Below the pieces are notes generated by a model. It was not told the DNA's origin. It was given only the letters and a program-made list of their open reading frames with translations, and did no database searches. The position numbers and the translations under genes were made by a program. From the NCBI RefSeq assembly GCF_024868665.1, contig NC_079898.1, positions 8,090,561-8,154,560 on the forward strand: 64,000 bases of DNA, given 5' to 3'. Position 1 is the stretch's first letter, and each line of letters opens with the position of its first letter. The stretch comes from Triplophysa rosa (Eukaryota > Chordata > Actinopteri > Cypriniformes > Nemacheilidae). Shown here one piece after another: positions 11,403 through 22,552 of the stretch.

Positions 11403-11829
11403 TACATCATCTCCCTCCTGAGTGATCGTGCCCTGGATTGGGCGTCAACCTTGTGGAGACAGAAGTCTCCCATTTCTGCGAATCTCAAGACTTTCACAGA
11501 CACACTTGAACAGGTGTTTGAGCATCCAGTCAGTGGTCGTGAGGCAGCAAGGAGACTCCTTGATCTACGCCAGTGGCATCAACCCGTGGCTGATTACGCT
11601 ATTGACTTTCGTACGCTGGCCTCAGATAGCAAGTGGGATTCAGAGGCCCTCCTATCAACCTTTTACCACGGTCTCTCCGAAGAAGTGAAGGATGAGTTGG
11701 CCAGTAGGTCTTGGGGTACCGACTTGGAGGAGCTCATAATCTTGGCCATCCGTATTGACAGCAGAATTCGTGAGTGGAGGAGGGAACGCGCAACATCGCA
11801 AGGTACACCTATCGTGTTTCATTCAGATT

Positions 11830-12048
11830 CCCCCAGCATTTGTGGACTCAGGGGCAGCAGACAATCTTTTAGACATTGAACTAGCACGGAGGATGTGCAT
11901 TCCATATGAAACTTGTACCTCCCCTTGGAAAGTGGAGGCCCTGGATGGTAGACCCATAGGCCCAGGAATAATCCAGTTTAAGACTGTTCCCCTGCAACTG
12001 ACCATTAATTCTATGCACTGTGAGACAATTTCTTTTTTTTCTCATTGA
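11830..12048 (+). pseudogene. Gypsy-1 aspartic protease remnant
   Basis: The frame contains AFVDSGAADNLLD, where DSGA is the aspartic protease active-site motif of retrotransposon Pol, followed by [17 protein letters not shown]. It ends in a stop. The next motif, [14 protein letters not shown], lies in another frame at about 12,068-12,110. A gap in homology at about 12,110 then joins directly to the second half of RT. Confidence 0.75.
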
Positions 12049-12389
12049 ATCTCCTAGAGAACCTCTGATTTTAGGCTACCCCTGGCTACGACTGCACAAC
12101 CCGCAATTGGAATACAGCTTTCAGTACCTCCAATGGACACTGGGAATACCAGGTGATGCCTTTTGGTTTGGCTAATGCCCCAGCAGTATTTCAGACCCTC
12201 ATTAATGATGTTTTGAGAGAAATGTTGAACCAGTTTATATTTGTCTATCTAGATGACATATTAATCTTCTCAAATTCCCTACAAGAACACATTCTTCATG
12301 TTCGACAGGTCCTGCAGAGACTACTGGAGAATCAACTCTTCGTCAAACTTGAGAAATGTGAATTTCATGTGTCACAAGTCTCTTTCTTA

Positions 12390-13026
12390 AGGTCAGTTTA
12401 TGGTTCTGCGTAGGACCTACGCCGTAACATACGGCGTAGCCTACGTACGTAGACGACGCCGCCGTGAACATTTATGGTTCTGCGTTGAGAGTATGCGTCA
12501 TACTGCAATTACACCGCCGAAACGCTAGTTGGCTCTTTGTGTTTTCATGGGTTTGCTCTTCTTCACCGATGTTTTGTGTGTGTGTATGCTAGTGTTTGCA
12601 AACGACAATGGATGCCAAACCGACGTTAGAGGAAATCTCTCTCCAAGAATTCGCCGCCATCTGACAGTCTTTATAGTCCGCCGAAGAGGAGTCATACAGA
12701 TGCGTGTATTTCCGAACCTCTTCAATCAGACGCTCAGTAACTTGGTCGATGCTCACCATGTTGTTCTTTTGTGGACTCTGAACTTGCCGGAAGAAGACAC
12801 CAGAGAAGAAGATGCCGGAAATGCGTAGAAGGAAGTACGATGCTGCCAAACCGACCAATCACAGCGCTTGCGGTCCGCGTAGGGTCCGCGTTGAGTTGAC
12901 GCGTTGTTACATTTTTGGAGAGGTGCGCGTCAGGCTACGGCGTAGGGTACGCACAGGGTACGCGGCTCTGCATAGGCTACGCCGTAGGTTACGGCGTAGG
13001 TCCTATGCAGAACCATAAACTGACCT
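12390..13026 (-). mobile_element. PIF/Harbinger-type non-autonomous DNA transposon
   Basis: The ends are inverted repeats starting AGGTCAGTTTATGGTTCTGC. The element is flanked by the 3-base duplication TTA (12,387-12,389 and 13,027-13,029), as in PIF/Harbinger. Removing it rejoins the RT frame of gypsy-1 exactly. Near both ends it carries many CTACGCCGTA-like palindromes. It is 637 bases long, lacks a DDE transposase, and keeps a piece of the accessory MADF protein. Confidence 0.9.
12589..12759 (-). pseudogene. MADF-domain fragment of the Harbinger accessory protein
   Basis: From an internal ATG the frame encodes ERLIEEVRKYTHLYDSSSAD then DCQMAANSWREI, a clear MADF (Myb/SANT-like) DNA-binding domain start. 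Harbinger elements carry such a protein beside the transposase; it binds the termini and helps the transposase enter the nucleus. Only the first part remains and the frame then runs into unrelated sequence. Confidence 0.75.
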
Positions 13027-13293
13027 TTAGGCTATGAGATCTCCCAAGATGGTATCCAGATGGAACCCAGAAAGGTATCTGCCATCATGGACTGGCCCTC
13101 ACCCAAAACCTTGAAACAGGTACAGAGATTTCTTGGCTTTGCCAATTTTTATAGAAAGTTCATTTGAAATTTCAGCACTGTCGCATCACCCATTTGCACC
13201 CTCACTAAGGGATCACCCACTCGAATCCACTGGACGGAAGAAGCACTCAGGTGTTTCGACAGATTAAAGAAGCTGTTCTGCTCTGCACCCATC

Positions 13294-14085
13294 TTGGCAC
13301 ACCCAGATCCTGAAATCCCGATTATCATGGAAGTGGACGCATCTGAAATGGCAGTTGGAGCAGTGCTCTCTCAGAGGTCAATCACGAATAACAAAGTTCA
13401 TCCGTGTTCATTCTTTTCCAGAAGGCTGTCGGTGGCGGAGAGGAACTATGATGTGGGCAACCGGGAACTCCTAGCAGTAAAGTTTGCTCTCGAGGAGTGG
13501 CGGCATTGGCTCGAGGGAGCAAAACACCCTTTTGTCGTGTGGACGGACCACAAAAACTTGGTTTATTTACAACAAGCGAAACGTCTTAACCCTCGACAGG
13601 CCAGATGGTCTCTATTTTTTACTCGTTTTAATTTTGTGATCTCTTACAGACCAGGCTCAAAGAACATTAAGGCGGATGCACTGTCACGGCAGTATGATTC
13701 TTCCCAGAGAGACAGCTCCCCAGAGTTTATAATTCCTAGAGGACACATCCCAGCCCACCGCTCCATTGAAGACACTGTGCGAGAGGCCCTAGGGTTTTTT
13801 GCCCCTGACGGGGTCCCACCAGGAGCCCTGTTTGTCCCCAAACAAACAAGGGCTGAGGTCCTCCAGTGGGGACATGCTTCCCCCCTCGCTGCCCATTCAG
13901 GAACAGATAGGACATTAGAATTTATTCACAGATGCTTCTGGTGGCCAGAGATATCCAAAGACATCAGATCTTTCGTTCTAGCCTGCTCGGTGTGTGCTAG
14001 ACAGAAATCCTCCAACCAGCGCCCGGCCGGCCTATTACACCCATTGCTCATCCCACGACGCCTTATAAACCCTTATAAACAGTAA
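13294..14085 (+). pseudogene. Gypsy-1 RNase H and truncated integrase start
   Basis: An open frame of 263 residues reads MEVDASEMAVGAVLSQ (RNase H catalytic Asp), NRELLAVKFALEEWRHWLEG, VWTDHKNL and KADALSRQ, followed by the H2C2 zinc-binding head of integrase (HSGTDRTLEFIHRCFWWP, then ACSVCARQKSSNQ). It ends at about 14,050 where homology is lost, before the DDE core. This is the best-kept part of gypsy-1. Confidence 0.88.
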
Positions 14086-15914
14086 TACTGTATATGTCTA
14101 CCTTACTATTTGTCTGCATTACCTTCTTGACTGTCTCCACCAACGCTTGCTTTACAACCAACCTATTTCAAACATTGAAAAAATAATCACTCTCTACTTT
14201 AAGCGGAAGGCTCTTTCGTCATCTGGTGTTTCCAGGAATTCAGTGTTGCAAATGATTTTCAATTGATTAGTGTAGAGAATTTAGCATAAGCCAAATAGTC
14301 GGAGTCATTGAAAGAAGAGCCATCAACCCCCTCCACTCCCCTTTCTCCTGTTTTCTTGATACCATTATCAAAAGACCAGAGTCAAAACCTAGCTCCAGGG
14401 GTCTGGGTTTAGGTTGGTGCTCTCACCGAAAGTGTGGATAACCCCCTTTTGTTTCTCTGTGGGATATTTTACGACTCCTAAGCTTCAAAGCAGAGGTGAG
14501 AAGTCTCTCTGTCTAACCGGAAACTAAACATCTGAGGCTAACCAGAGAAACTTCTCGGACAAATAGGAACTTGTCATGATTCAACTGTCCTTTTCTATAA
14601 ATATATCTAAATATCTAGGTTATATGTTGTCGCTCTTGCCATTTTTAAATAATCTGTAATTGTTAAATAGGCAAGTTAATTCAGGTTTTGTTTGTATTCG
14701 TACCTCCGAATGAATCATGACTTGATGCAATTCAAACCTTAGCATATTTGATATATAAATGTTTGTCTTTACAATTCCTCCTTGTTTATGTACATTGTGT
14801 GACCATAGAACACTTTCTTTTCATTATGTTATAATTGGAATGATATCCCATGAAGATGCAAATTAGCTGTTGAGTGGACAAAGAACCTCTTCCCTGCTCA
14901 ACTCTGATTGGTCAATTCAAACTCAGGTGGCCATGCCCTCTCATGAGGTTAAATATCGAGCCTGCTCTGAAAACCCCTATCTTGTCTCTTCCTCTCTTCT
15001 CTTCTGCTCTAAAACTCCGTGGTGTCTCTTCGGAGACTGCCCTCTCCCCCCCACTGGGGGAGAAGAAGGAACAATGGACTCTGCTGCCACTTGGTTAGGC
15101 CATGCGGCCGATCACAAGGCCCGCAACTTTCAGCAGGACTTGGCTTCTGAAACCTTTTGAACAATTCCATCTCTACACGCGCATACGGATATCGGGACAG
15201 CACAGAACTTGCAAGTATCCGTTTCTATCTATAGAATGGCTGCGTTAAGTCTGTGCCTCTTTGTTAAAGATGATTTTTATTGGTGTTAAGAAATTGCTGC
15301 CATGCCCTCTCTCTCTCTCTGTCTGTCTCTCTCTCTCTCTCTTTCTCTCTCAGCGCTTCCTAGCGCATTTGCATTTCATGTAACGTTATTTGTTTTTTTA
15401 TGCGATCATCATTGTTTTGTTTACCATGTAGAGTAGAGTTTAATAAACAATCATATATATTCATTTGTGATGGGTTTTCTGTATTCATGCTCACAAGCCT
15501 GGTCCCTTTTACTGTGTCTCGATTTATGCTACATTTGCTCTAAATTCTGTTTGGTAAAGTCACGTTACTTATAACCATGAGATAACGTAAAGTATATAAT
15601 ATCATTGAGGCATTTGCTGGACGAATGCATACAAGTATTGTTATGCTTTATATTACTAATCAGAGACCGTAAAATATGTATATTTGATCACGATTATTAT
15701 ACATATTTTCCTTTGAGCTAAACTAATTCCTTGACTGAAATTGATGTTTTAAATAACTCATTTCATGGATATGATCTTGAAAGATCTGGTGGAGAACCAT
15801 ATTTGGTGAGCTTTGCTCAACAATATAATAACGTTCGCTACAATAGGGTGAGAGAGACTCGCATGGGGAAGCAACACTCAACTGACAAATTTGCAAGTAA
15901 ATAAGTCAGAGGAA
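14086..15914. other. Unassigned non-coding region, probably repetitive
   Basis: No gene was found. A GC-richer block at 14,870-15,200 looks like a promoter or LTR piece (CCAAT-like ATTGGTCAATT, then AAATATCG), followed by a CT-rich microsatellite (15,307-15,352) and TAATAAACAA at about 15,441 as a possible polyadenylation signal. No matching terminal repeats were identified. Confidence 0.4.
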
Positions 15915-18588
15915 AACGTCTTGGTTACGGATGTAACCTCAGTTCCCTGATGGAGGGAACGAGACATTGTGTCTAACCGACAGATGGGATTTGTCTTGAG
16001 AACCTATCAACTTCGACTAGAATGAAATTGGCGAATGAAATTTGCATGCCGGACTCCGCCCCCTGATATCCAGGTATAAAAGAGAGACGGCGTGCTGCAT
16101 TCATTCACCTTTGGGCTGAGGAGCCTGAGATCCTCTCACGACTGCTGCAGCGGGCGTCACGCATTGTGGCATGAAGGACACAATGTCTCGTTCCCTCCAT
16201 CAGGGAACTGAGGTTACATCCGTAACCAAGACGAGACATCCGTCTGTCGACGTTGTGTCGAACCGACAGATGGGGTTCCTATGGAAAACGCCACAGTGCT
16301 GTGCCGCATCACAATCTCTAGCGAAGCAATGGTGACTGGCCTGGGCGTGTCAGACATGAGAGCTAGCGCGAAATTGTAACCTTCCAGTGGATAGGTATGG
16401 GCCTTGTTTCACTAACAGCGAGTCAGCCTTCGTAAAGACTCGTGGGGACAGGGACAGCTCGGCTAGAGGGACGAGCATGATCGCTTCCTTCACCAGAAGG
16501 GTGGTGACCTCGGCCCGAAGCACGGGAGCATCCTTGCCTCTGAATGAGGTTGTGAGAATGCCCCGAAACTTGGGCGGGCGTCTGGCGAGTTGGATCGTGC
16601 AGTCGAGACGGATCGTATCCCTTAGCCACTGTGACGCTTTGGGAAGCTCTTGTCAGGCTCCCAGGGACCGAAACAGGGGGTCTAGGGGTACGATCTGCTT
16701 CATCGACCTCCCGGGGGGTGGTTCGATTGCTGGCAGGCCCCCGGGGAGGAGATCGGCTCTGCTGACTTACCTGCCCGGCGATGCAGCTCAACGCACTGTC
16801 GATTTGAGAGTGCTGAGGGCTGCAGAGTATGCTCAACCATCCCCCGGGGGGCCTTGCAGATGTTGGGACGGGGCAGGGACCCTGGTGGTAATCTCCGTGG
16901 GGTCTTCCCGTCAGGGCTGCTTCCGCGACGGCTGCTGATGGGGCGGTGATCTCCTCTTCCGGGGGCCTGTCTGGACCGGCGTCGAAGAGGGCTGGGGCTG
17001 CTGGGGAGCAGACTCCGCACAGGATCTCGAAGGCCAGTTGGCGGCCGAGTTGTGGCGGGGTAGGATGTGGCTGATTGCCTTCGTCTCCTTCTTCACTGCC
17101 GAGAACTGCTGGGAGAAGTCCTCGACAGTGTCACCAAACAGCCCATCCTGCGCGATGAGTGCGTCAAGAAAGCGAACTTTCTCGGCTTCACGCATATGCG
17201 CAAGGTTGAGCCAGAGGTGCCTCTCCTGGACCACGAGTGTGGACATCGCCCAGCCTAGGGCCCACACGGTCACCTTGGTTGCCCGTAGGGTGAGGTTGGT
17301 GGCAGTGCGGAGTTCCTGCATCAACCATGGGTCAGTCTTACCCTCGTGGAGCTCTCTCAATGCCTTGGCCTGATGGACCTGCAGGATGGCCATGGCATGG
17401 TGTGGAGAGAGGAGGCAGCTTGGCCCACAGCCTTCGACACCAGAGATGCCAAAAACTTACACGCTTTGGACGGGAGTCTAGGTCGACCTCTCCAGGTGGC
17501 CACCGTCTGCGGGCACTGGTGCACGAGCCGAAAAGGGGCCATTCCAGGTCTACTCAGTTCCTCATGCACCTCCGGGAAGAATGGAACTGGGGCTGGGCGC
17601 GGCTTGGAGTCGCGCCCCGACCCGAGGTACCATGTGTCCAGCCGCGAGTGTTGGGGAAGGGGTGGTGCAGTGCATTGCAGCCCAATGCTCATGGCGGCCC
17701 GGGAAAGCATGGCTGACATCTCAACATCCGCCTCTTCCTGGGCTCGACCCCCCGAAGGAAGGAGCTCCGAGGAATCATCGGGGTCGGATGCCAGTAGATC
17801 GCCCTCCGATGCTGCGAGGGACATCTCATCTTCATCACGCACCATTACCGAATACGTGGCTGAGGAACAAGATGGGGTGGGACCACCTTCTGGGGAATGG
17901 TCAGACAAGCGAGACGGGATGCAAGCGGTCCGCGAGCGCTTGGCTGACGGATTTACGCTCGCAGTAATCCCCATATCACCCTCGCCGCTCGCCGAGGCGG
18001 ATGGCAGGGTCTTAGCCACTGCTGTCACGGCCTGGGAAGCAAACGAGGTGGTGGCTGGATCTCGAAAGAACACAGCCACCCATGACCACAATGTCTGGAT
18101 CGCCATCCGCCCGCACTGTGGGCAGGACGTGTCCACAAAGGCTGCCTCAGCATGCTGGAGACCCAAACACTTGAGGCAGACATCGTGTCTGTCCTCAATG
18201 AGAGTAGCACACTCACGAGAACAGCAGGACATGCCACGCTTGAGAAATTTTGCTCTTTTAGAATCAACAATTCTGGAACCGCCGAGATGCCCAGGGTAAG
18301 TCGCTGCAGGAAGGGACAGTCCGTTGCACCACGTCGTAAGATTCCGGCAGAATCTAGTAGCTAGTTCTGAAGTCAATCATCAATCAAAGGCTCCAAAGAA
18401 CAAAAGGTGAATGAATGCAGCACACCATCTCCATTTTATACCCGAATATCCAGGGGCGGAGTCCTGCATGCAAATTTCATTCACCAATTTCATTGGCCTT
18501 TTCTAAGTCTAGCCGAAGTTGATAGGTTCTCAAGACAAACCCCATCTGTCTGTTCGACACAACGTCAAGAGACCGACAGAAAGGGAAC
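15915..18588 (-). mobile_element. DIRS-type element reduced to gag and termini (internal deletion)
   Basis: Both ends carry the family termini: AAC at 15,915-15,917 (right end) and at 18,586-18,588 (left end). RT, RNase H and recombinase are all missing. The right inverted repeat is at 15,915-16,234, the internal complementary region follows at about 16,235-16,290 and has diverged at its junction, then gag runs on the minus strand. It could only move with enzymes from another copy. Confidence 0.88.
16911..18232 (-). pseudogene. DIRS gag-like protein, best-preserved copy in the window
   Basis: The ATG at 18,232 follows the family leader. Residues 3-42 hold CC...C, C19-x2-C22, H27 and C37-x2-C40, a likely zinc-binding head. 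Next comes a Ser/Asp/Glu-rich middle ([17 protein letters not shown]). The frame is open for about 290 residues to 17,357. A frameshift near 17,380 moves the rest ([33 protein letters not shown]) into the ORF ending at 16,911. The role is inferred from position as the structural gag of DIRS particles. Confidence 0.75.
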
Positions 18589-18864
18589 CAGTTTGCACAG
18601 TCATATGAAACTACCCAAAAAGTTTACTTTTGGACATGACACTACTTGTTTGCTTTTGTTGTTTGCTGACGCTTGTGACTTTTTGTACTTACTTGGCACT
18701 TAAAAATTATCTTACATGAGTTTTTGTTCTCTCTTTCATTTTTTCTGGCCAGCAACACAAAGCAATATTTGTTTAAATATGAATTGGGTTCATAGGTTCA
18801 CCACTCTGCCATATTAATCACGATGTGGAGATAAGTATTGGGACATCCCCTTCTAATGAACAGG
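18589..18864. other. Short spacer, nothing recognised
   Basis: AT-rich sequence between the deleted DIRS copy and an LTR fragment. No exon, RNA gene or clear repeat boundary was seen. Confidence 0.4.
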
Positions 18865-19135
18865 TGTCATGATTCTGCCTCATCATGTCATGTCTTTCTT
18901 GGCTGTGTGGCAAGATCATGGCAGAGCCTCATGTTTTGTGTGGAGAGAGGCAGGCTATTGTTGGTTCTGACATAGCATGCACTCTCTCTGGTATCGTCTT
19001 CGGCACCACTCCTCTCGTTTCCTCGTTTAGCTTTCCATTTGTGTTTCATTCCCGACGCCTGTCCCTTGTTAATTATCCTTTGTTAGTTCCCCTATTTAAT
19101 GCCCTTGTGTCTGCTGTCCTGTGCTCGTTCGTTTT
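18865..19135 (+). mobile_element. LTR fragment of the TGTCATGATTCTGCC family
   Basis: It starts TGTCATGATTCTGCC and matches the 5' part of the 760-base LTR at 61,285-62,044 and of the copy at 63,640. It stops at 19,135 exactly where the LTR of gypsy-2 begins, so gypsy-2 integrated into it or a rearrangement joined them. Confidence 0.75.
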
Positions 19136-19558
19136 TGTTACGGTACCACAGACCAGCGGAGACAGAGCTATAAACAGGTAAGTATTTATTGAACAAAGGT
19201 AGGTAAGTAATCCAATGGCAGATGGTATAAGGTGCAGATGGTGCAGCTCCACACCTACACTTGGACAGTCACTGAGTAAGAGAAGGTGAGTCACTTTCCT
19301 TCTTTTGTAGATTCCCAGACGATGAGGACGAGACGATGAGGATAACATCTTCTTATCCTTGGAAGGTATGAGTAGTCGGGTGAGTAGGAACAAAGTCACT
19401 GTGGCGTGGTATGTTCAATGAGACCAGCCAAAGACTGAGTGACTGAGTGCAGTTCATATAGTGGGGAGTGGTGATGAGGGACAGGTGACGGTGATTAGTA
19501 ATCTGGTGATTGTGATCATTGCGGGAGAGTGCTTTGGGAACCTGGTGATTCTGTAACA
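19136..19558 (-). repeat. 3' LTR of gypsy-2 with adjacent polypurine tract
   Basis: The 423-base LTR starts TGTTACAG and ends CGTAACA on the minus strand, giving short inverted TGTTAC/GTAACA ends. It has CACTATATGAAC as a TATA-like signal and CAATAAATAC as a likely polyadenylation signal. A G-rich polypurine tract (about 19,559-19,572) sits just upstream, as needed for plus-strand priming. Confidence 0.85.
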
Positions 19559-19599
19559 GTTCCCCCCCGTCATGGTCCGCTCCTGAAGGCCGGTGGGAC

Positions 19600-20065
19600 C
19601 TTCGACGCTGAGGTGGTCGACCTCTGCCTCGGGGGGCGGGTTTCTCTGGGTGGGTATTGTGGAAGTTGGTAAGTAGTTCTGGGTCAAGGATATCGTCTTT
19701 TGGGACCAAGGATCGTTCCTCGGGCCCGAAGCCCTCCCAGTCCACAAGATATTCTAGTTGACCACCTTGACATCTAGAGTCCAGGATCTCCCGAACTGTT
19801 TAGACCTCTCTAGTCTCCTCCAGGGGGTACTTCTTCCTCACCAGGTTCTGTGGAGAGAGAGGGAGAGATGAGTGAGTTATATGGTTTTAATTATGAAACA
19901 TGGAAGACGGGATGAATGCGGTAGTGCTGAGGGAGTTGTAACTCGAAGGCTACCAAAATTGATCTCCTTGATGATTTTGAATGGTCCGATGTATCTGGGA
20001 CTTAGCTTCTTGCAGGGAAGGCGAAGTCGAATGTTCTTAGTGGATAACCAAACCTTTTGTCCCAC
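19600..20065 (-). pseudogene. Gypsy-2 integrase C-terminus and chromodomain remnant
   Basis: The first frame (20,065 downward) reads [13 protein letters not shown] and [15 protein letters not shown], the SH3-like tail of integrase. After a frame change the chromodomain end follows at 19,745: [20 protein letters not shown]. Chromodomains of this group target insertion to marked chromatin. A basic, proline-rich tail ends just before the polypurine tract. Confidence 0.75.
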
Positions 20066-20113
20066 GAGGTAAGTTGGTGTTTCAGAATGATGAGTTTCAG
20101 CGGTCCGCCTCTG

Positions 20114-20782
20114 TCACCTTAGCGCCCCCTGCAGGTGATGATGGGCTGAGTCCCAGACCCTCTCACTCTCCTGGAACCAATGTTGAACTGATGGTACCTC
20201 CGATGGTTCTTCCGTCCAGGGAAACATGAGAGGCTGATAGCCGAGTATGCACTGGAATGGGGTTAGACCTGTTGCTTGCTGACGGAGCGAATTTTGTGCA
20301 TACTCGGCACAAGGGAGAAATTGGCTCCAGGAGTTCTGGTGGCTGTGACAGAAGGTTCGGAGAAAACAGCTCACATCCTGAATCTTCCGTTCCATTTGTC
20401 CGTTGGTCTGAGGGTGATAGCCTGAGGAAAGGCTTACGGTTACATCTGGGAGTTTGAAAAAGGATTTCCATACTCGCAAAATGAACTGGGGTCCTCGGTC
20501 AGATATGATGTCTTCAGGGATACCAAAGTAATGAAAGACATGTTGGAAGAGGAGTTCTGCGCTTTGCATGGTGGTAGGCAAACCCTTGAGTAGTATTAGG
20601 CGGATGGATTTGGAGAAACGGTCGACGATGATGAAGATACATGTATTGCCCTGTGATGGCGGAAGATCTGTTGCGAAGTCCACTCCCAGATGTGACCATG
20701 GGCGGTTTGGGATGGGGAGAGGACAAAGTTTACTGGATGGGAGTCGAGGGGGGGTTTGAAATGGCACATTCCTTGCATCCAC
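20114..20782 (-). pseudogene. Gypsy-2 integrase core
   Basis: A 222-residue frame contains the DDE triad in context: GVDFATDLP (first Asp), DRGPQF (second Asp) and [11 protein letters not shown] (Glu). The N-terminal H2C2 zinc finger is largely missing or shifted, and the frame breaks at 20,114 before the SH3-like tail. The core would join element DNA to the host; flanking breaks make this copy inactive. Confidence 0.85.
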
Positions 20783-20854
20783 TCACGAACATTCTGACCT
20801 CCTGAGCCATGTTGGGCCACCAGAAGTGGTGTTTCAGCAGTGAGAGGGTTTGAT

Positions 20855-21606
20855 TTACGCCGAAGTATGTGCCTTGGTAATGAGAGGTGTCCGGTGAGAT
20901 CTAGGTACATACTTGTGGTTAGGTGGACAGCCCGGCGGAGCATCTTGGGATATGTCGGGAATCGTATCTTCTTCACTCCATTGAATGAAATTAACAAAGA
21001 GAGTATCTGGTAGTATGTTTTCCGGAGATTTGATTTCTTCGTCGGATGAGTATAGACGGGAGAGGGCATCAGCTTTATGGTTCATGTCTCCTGGACGGTA
21101 GGTAATGGTAAAGTTGAACCTTGTGAAAAAGAGGGCCCAGCGTGCTTGACGGGGATTGAGTCGTTTTGCTTCACGTGATCTGTGAACACAATGAAGGGAT
21201 GTATTGCACCTTCGAGCCAGTGTCTGCATTCTTCAAGAGCCAGCTTGATTGTGAGTAACTCTCGATTACCTATGTCGTAGTTAACCTCCGCCAGGTCGAA
21301 CTTGTGCAAATAGAAGGCGCATGGATGAAGTTTTGGTGGATTTCCCTGCTGCTGGGAAAGGACGGCTCCGACACAGATTCGAAATGCATCTACTTCAACC
21401 ATGAAGGGCTTTGTTGGATCGGGATGGACGAGGAGGGGGGCTGAACAGAAGGAAGTTTTGAGTGCTTGGAAGGCTTGATCTGCTTCGGGAGTCCAGGATA
21501 GGGTTTTCGGTTTTCCCCGGAGAAGAGTTGTAAGAGGCTGGGCAATAGAACTGTAGTTATGAATGAAGCGGCGGTAAAAATTTGCAAACCCCAGAAATCT
21601 CTGCAA
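20855..21606 (-). pseudogene. Gypsy-2 RNase H
   Basis: The frame from 21,606 reads [13 protein letters not shown], then [18 protein letters not shown] and FMVEVDAF (catalytic Asp), then [20 protein letters not shown] and IVFTDH. The KNL expected after FTDH is lost in a small deletion near 21,170 that shifts the frame. The rest ([30 protein letters not shown]) continues in the frame ending at 20,855. Confidence 0.85.
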
Positions 21607-22552
21607 GTCCTTGACGGTTGAGAACTGGCCAGGCTTTAATGGTCTCCACCTTCCGATCGTCCATACTCACACCTCCTTGCGATACGTTGTAACCCAAGAA
21701 CTGTATGTCCGATTGGTGGAACTTTTCAGCCTTGAGATACAGCTGGTGTTTACGGAGACGGTTGAGAACCTCCTTCACATGATGGTGGTGTGCTGCAAGG
21801 GTTTTGGAGAAGATGAGGATGTCGTAGATGTAAATTAATACTGAGTGGTTAAGGAGGTCTCTAAAGATGAAATGCATAAAATCTTGAAAGATGGAGGGGG
21901 CATTAACTAGGCCGTACGGCATGACTAAATATTCAAAATGGCCAGTAGGGGTCACAGATGCTGTTTTCCATTCGTCTCCACTTCTGATTCGGAGGTCAAG
22001 TTTAGTGAATATTTGAGCTCCTCGAAGTTGTTCCAAGGCCACCAGGATGAGAGGAAGGGGGTAGTGGAATTTGGTGGTGATTTTATTTAGGGCACGATAA
22101 TCGATACATGGGCGGAGGCCGCCATCCTTTTTGGCCACAAAGAAGAAGGGAGATGCAGCAGGGGAAGTCGAAGGTCGGATATATCCTTGTTGTAAAGCCT
22201 CTTCGATGTACTTCTCCATGGCCTCCTGTTCGGGGATAGTGAGTGGATAGATTTTACCTTTAGGCACTGGTACACCCGGCAGGAGATCAATCGCGTAGTC
22301 CCATGGCCGATGAAGTGGTAACTGTGACGCTCTCTTGGGACAGAAGACTTCATGAAAGGCAGAGTATACCTGTGGGATGTTGATTGGTGCATCAACCTTC
22401 GGGCTTTCTATGGTAGTGGAGTAGATGGATAGGGCCGTGGAAGCATTGCGACAGCAAAGTGGTAACTGAGGGAAGCATGAAGGGAAGCAGTGATCGCCCC
22501 ATTTCTTCACTTCTCCCGTGTCCCAAGAGAGTTCTGGATGGTGTTGTATCAA
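21557..22552 (-). pseudogene. Gypsy-2 reverse transcriptase with altered catalytic motif
   Basis: A long frame of 331 residues carries [41 protein letters not shown] (first Asp block), [13 protein letters not shown] and [11 protein letters not shown]. The usual YxDD pair reads YIYD here (about 21,821-21,832), losing one catalytic Asp. The upstream end ([12 protein letters not shown], about 22,530-22,560) is the end of the protease region, interrupted by a stop. The frame is otherwise well kept. Confidence 0.87.

Larger units (their letters stand above)
9496..11790 (+). pseudogene. Gypsy-1 gag, split by a Tc1 insertion
   Basis: The N-terminal part (9,496-9,822) begins MDPAEARRIHGAVSQQGILL, a typical fish gypsy Gag start with a coiled-coil-like stretch. 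The frame resumes at 11,405 with IISLLSDRALDWA and continues through the capsid-like region to about 11,790. Removing the Tc1 element and one TA copy restores continuity across the junction, so the gag was intact there when Tc1 landed. The two halves can no longer make one protein. Confidence 0.8.
12110..13250 (+). pseudogene. Gypsy-1 reverse transcriptase, 3' half, split by a Harbinger element
   Basis: The frame at 12,153-12,392 reads [13 protein letters not shown], then [11 protein letters not shown] (catalytic YLDD). After the inserted element the same protein continues from 13,030 with [11 protein letters not shown] and [13 protein letters not shown], with a stop codon near 13,165. The fingers and first catalytic Asp are missing because of the upstream deletion. 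Confidence 0.85.
9148..14085 (+). mobile_element. Ty3/gypsy retrotransposon (gypsy-1) with two nested DNA transposons, degenerate
   Basis: In order: leader, gag start (9,496), gag remainder (11,405-11,790), protease (about 11,830-12,048), the 3' half of RT (12,110-12,389 and from 13,030), RNase H and the start of integrase (to 14,085). Receptor-flank homology ends near 9,147. The next 240 bases may be a truncated 5' LTR, though no clear LTR edge was found. A Tc1 element splits gag and a Harbinger element splits RT. The 5' half of RT and most of integrase are deleted, and no 3' LTR is seen. Confidence 0.85.

Noticed and set aside
15915..16234. A separate foldback transposon with 55-base inverted ends
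   Set aside because: The same unit occurs at the right end of every DIRS copy here (6,065, 38,435, 49,776), so it is the DIRS right inverted repeat plus complementary region, not an independent element.
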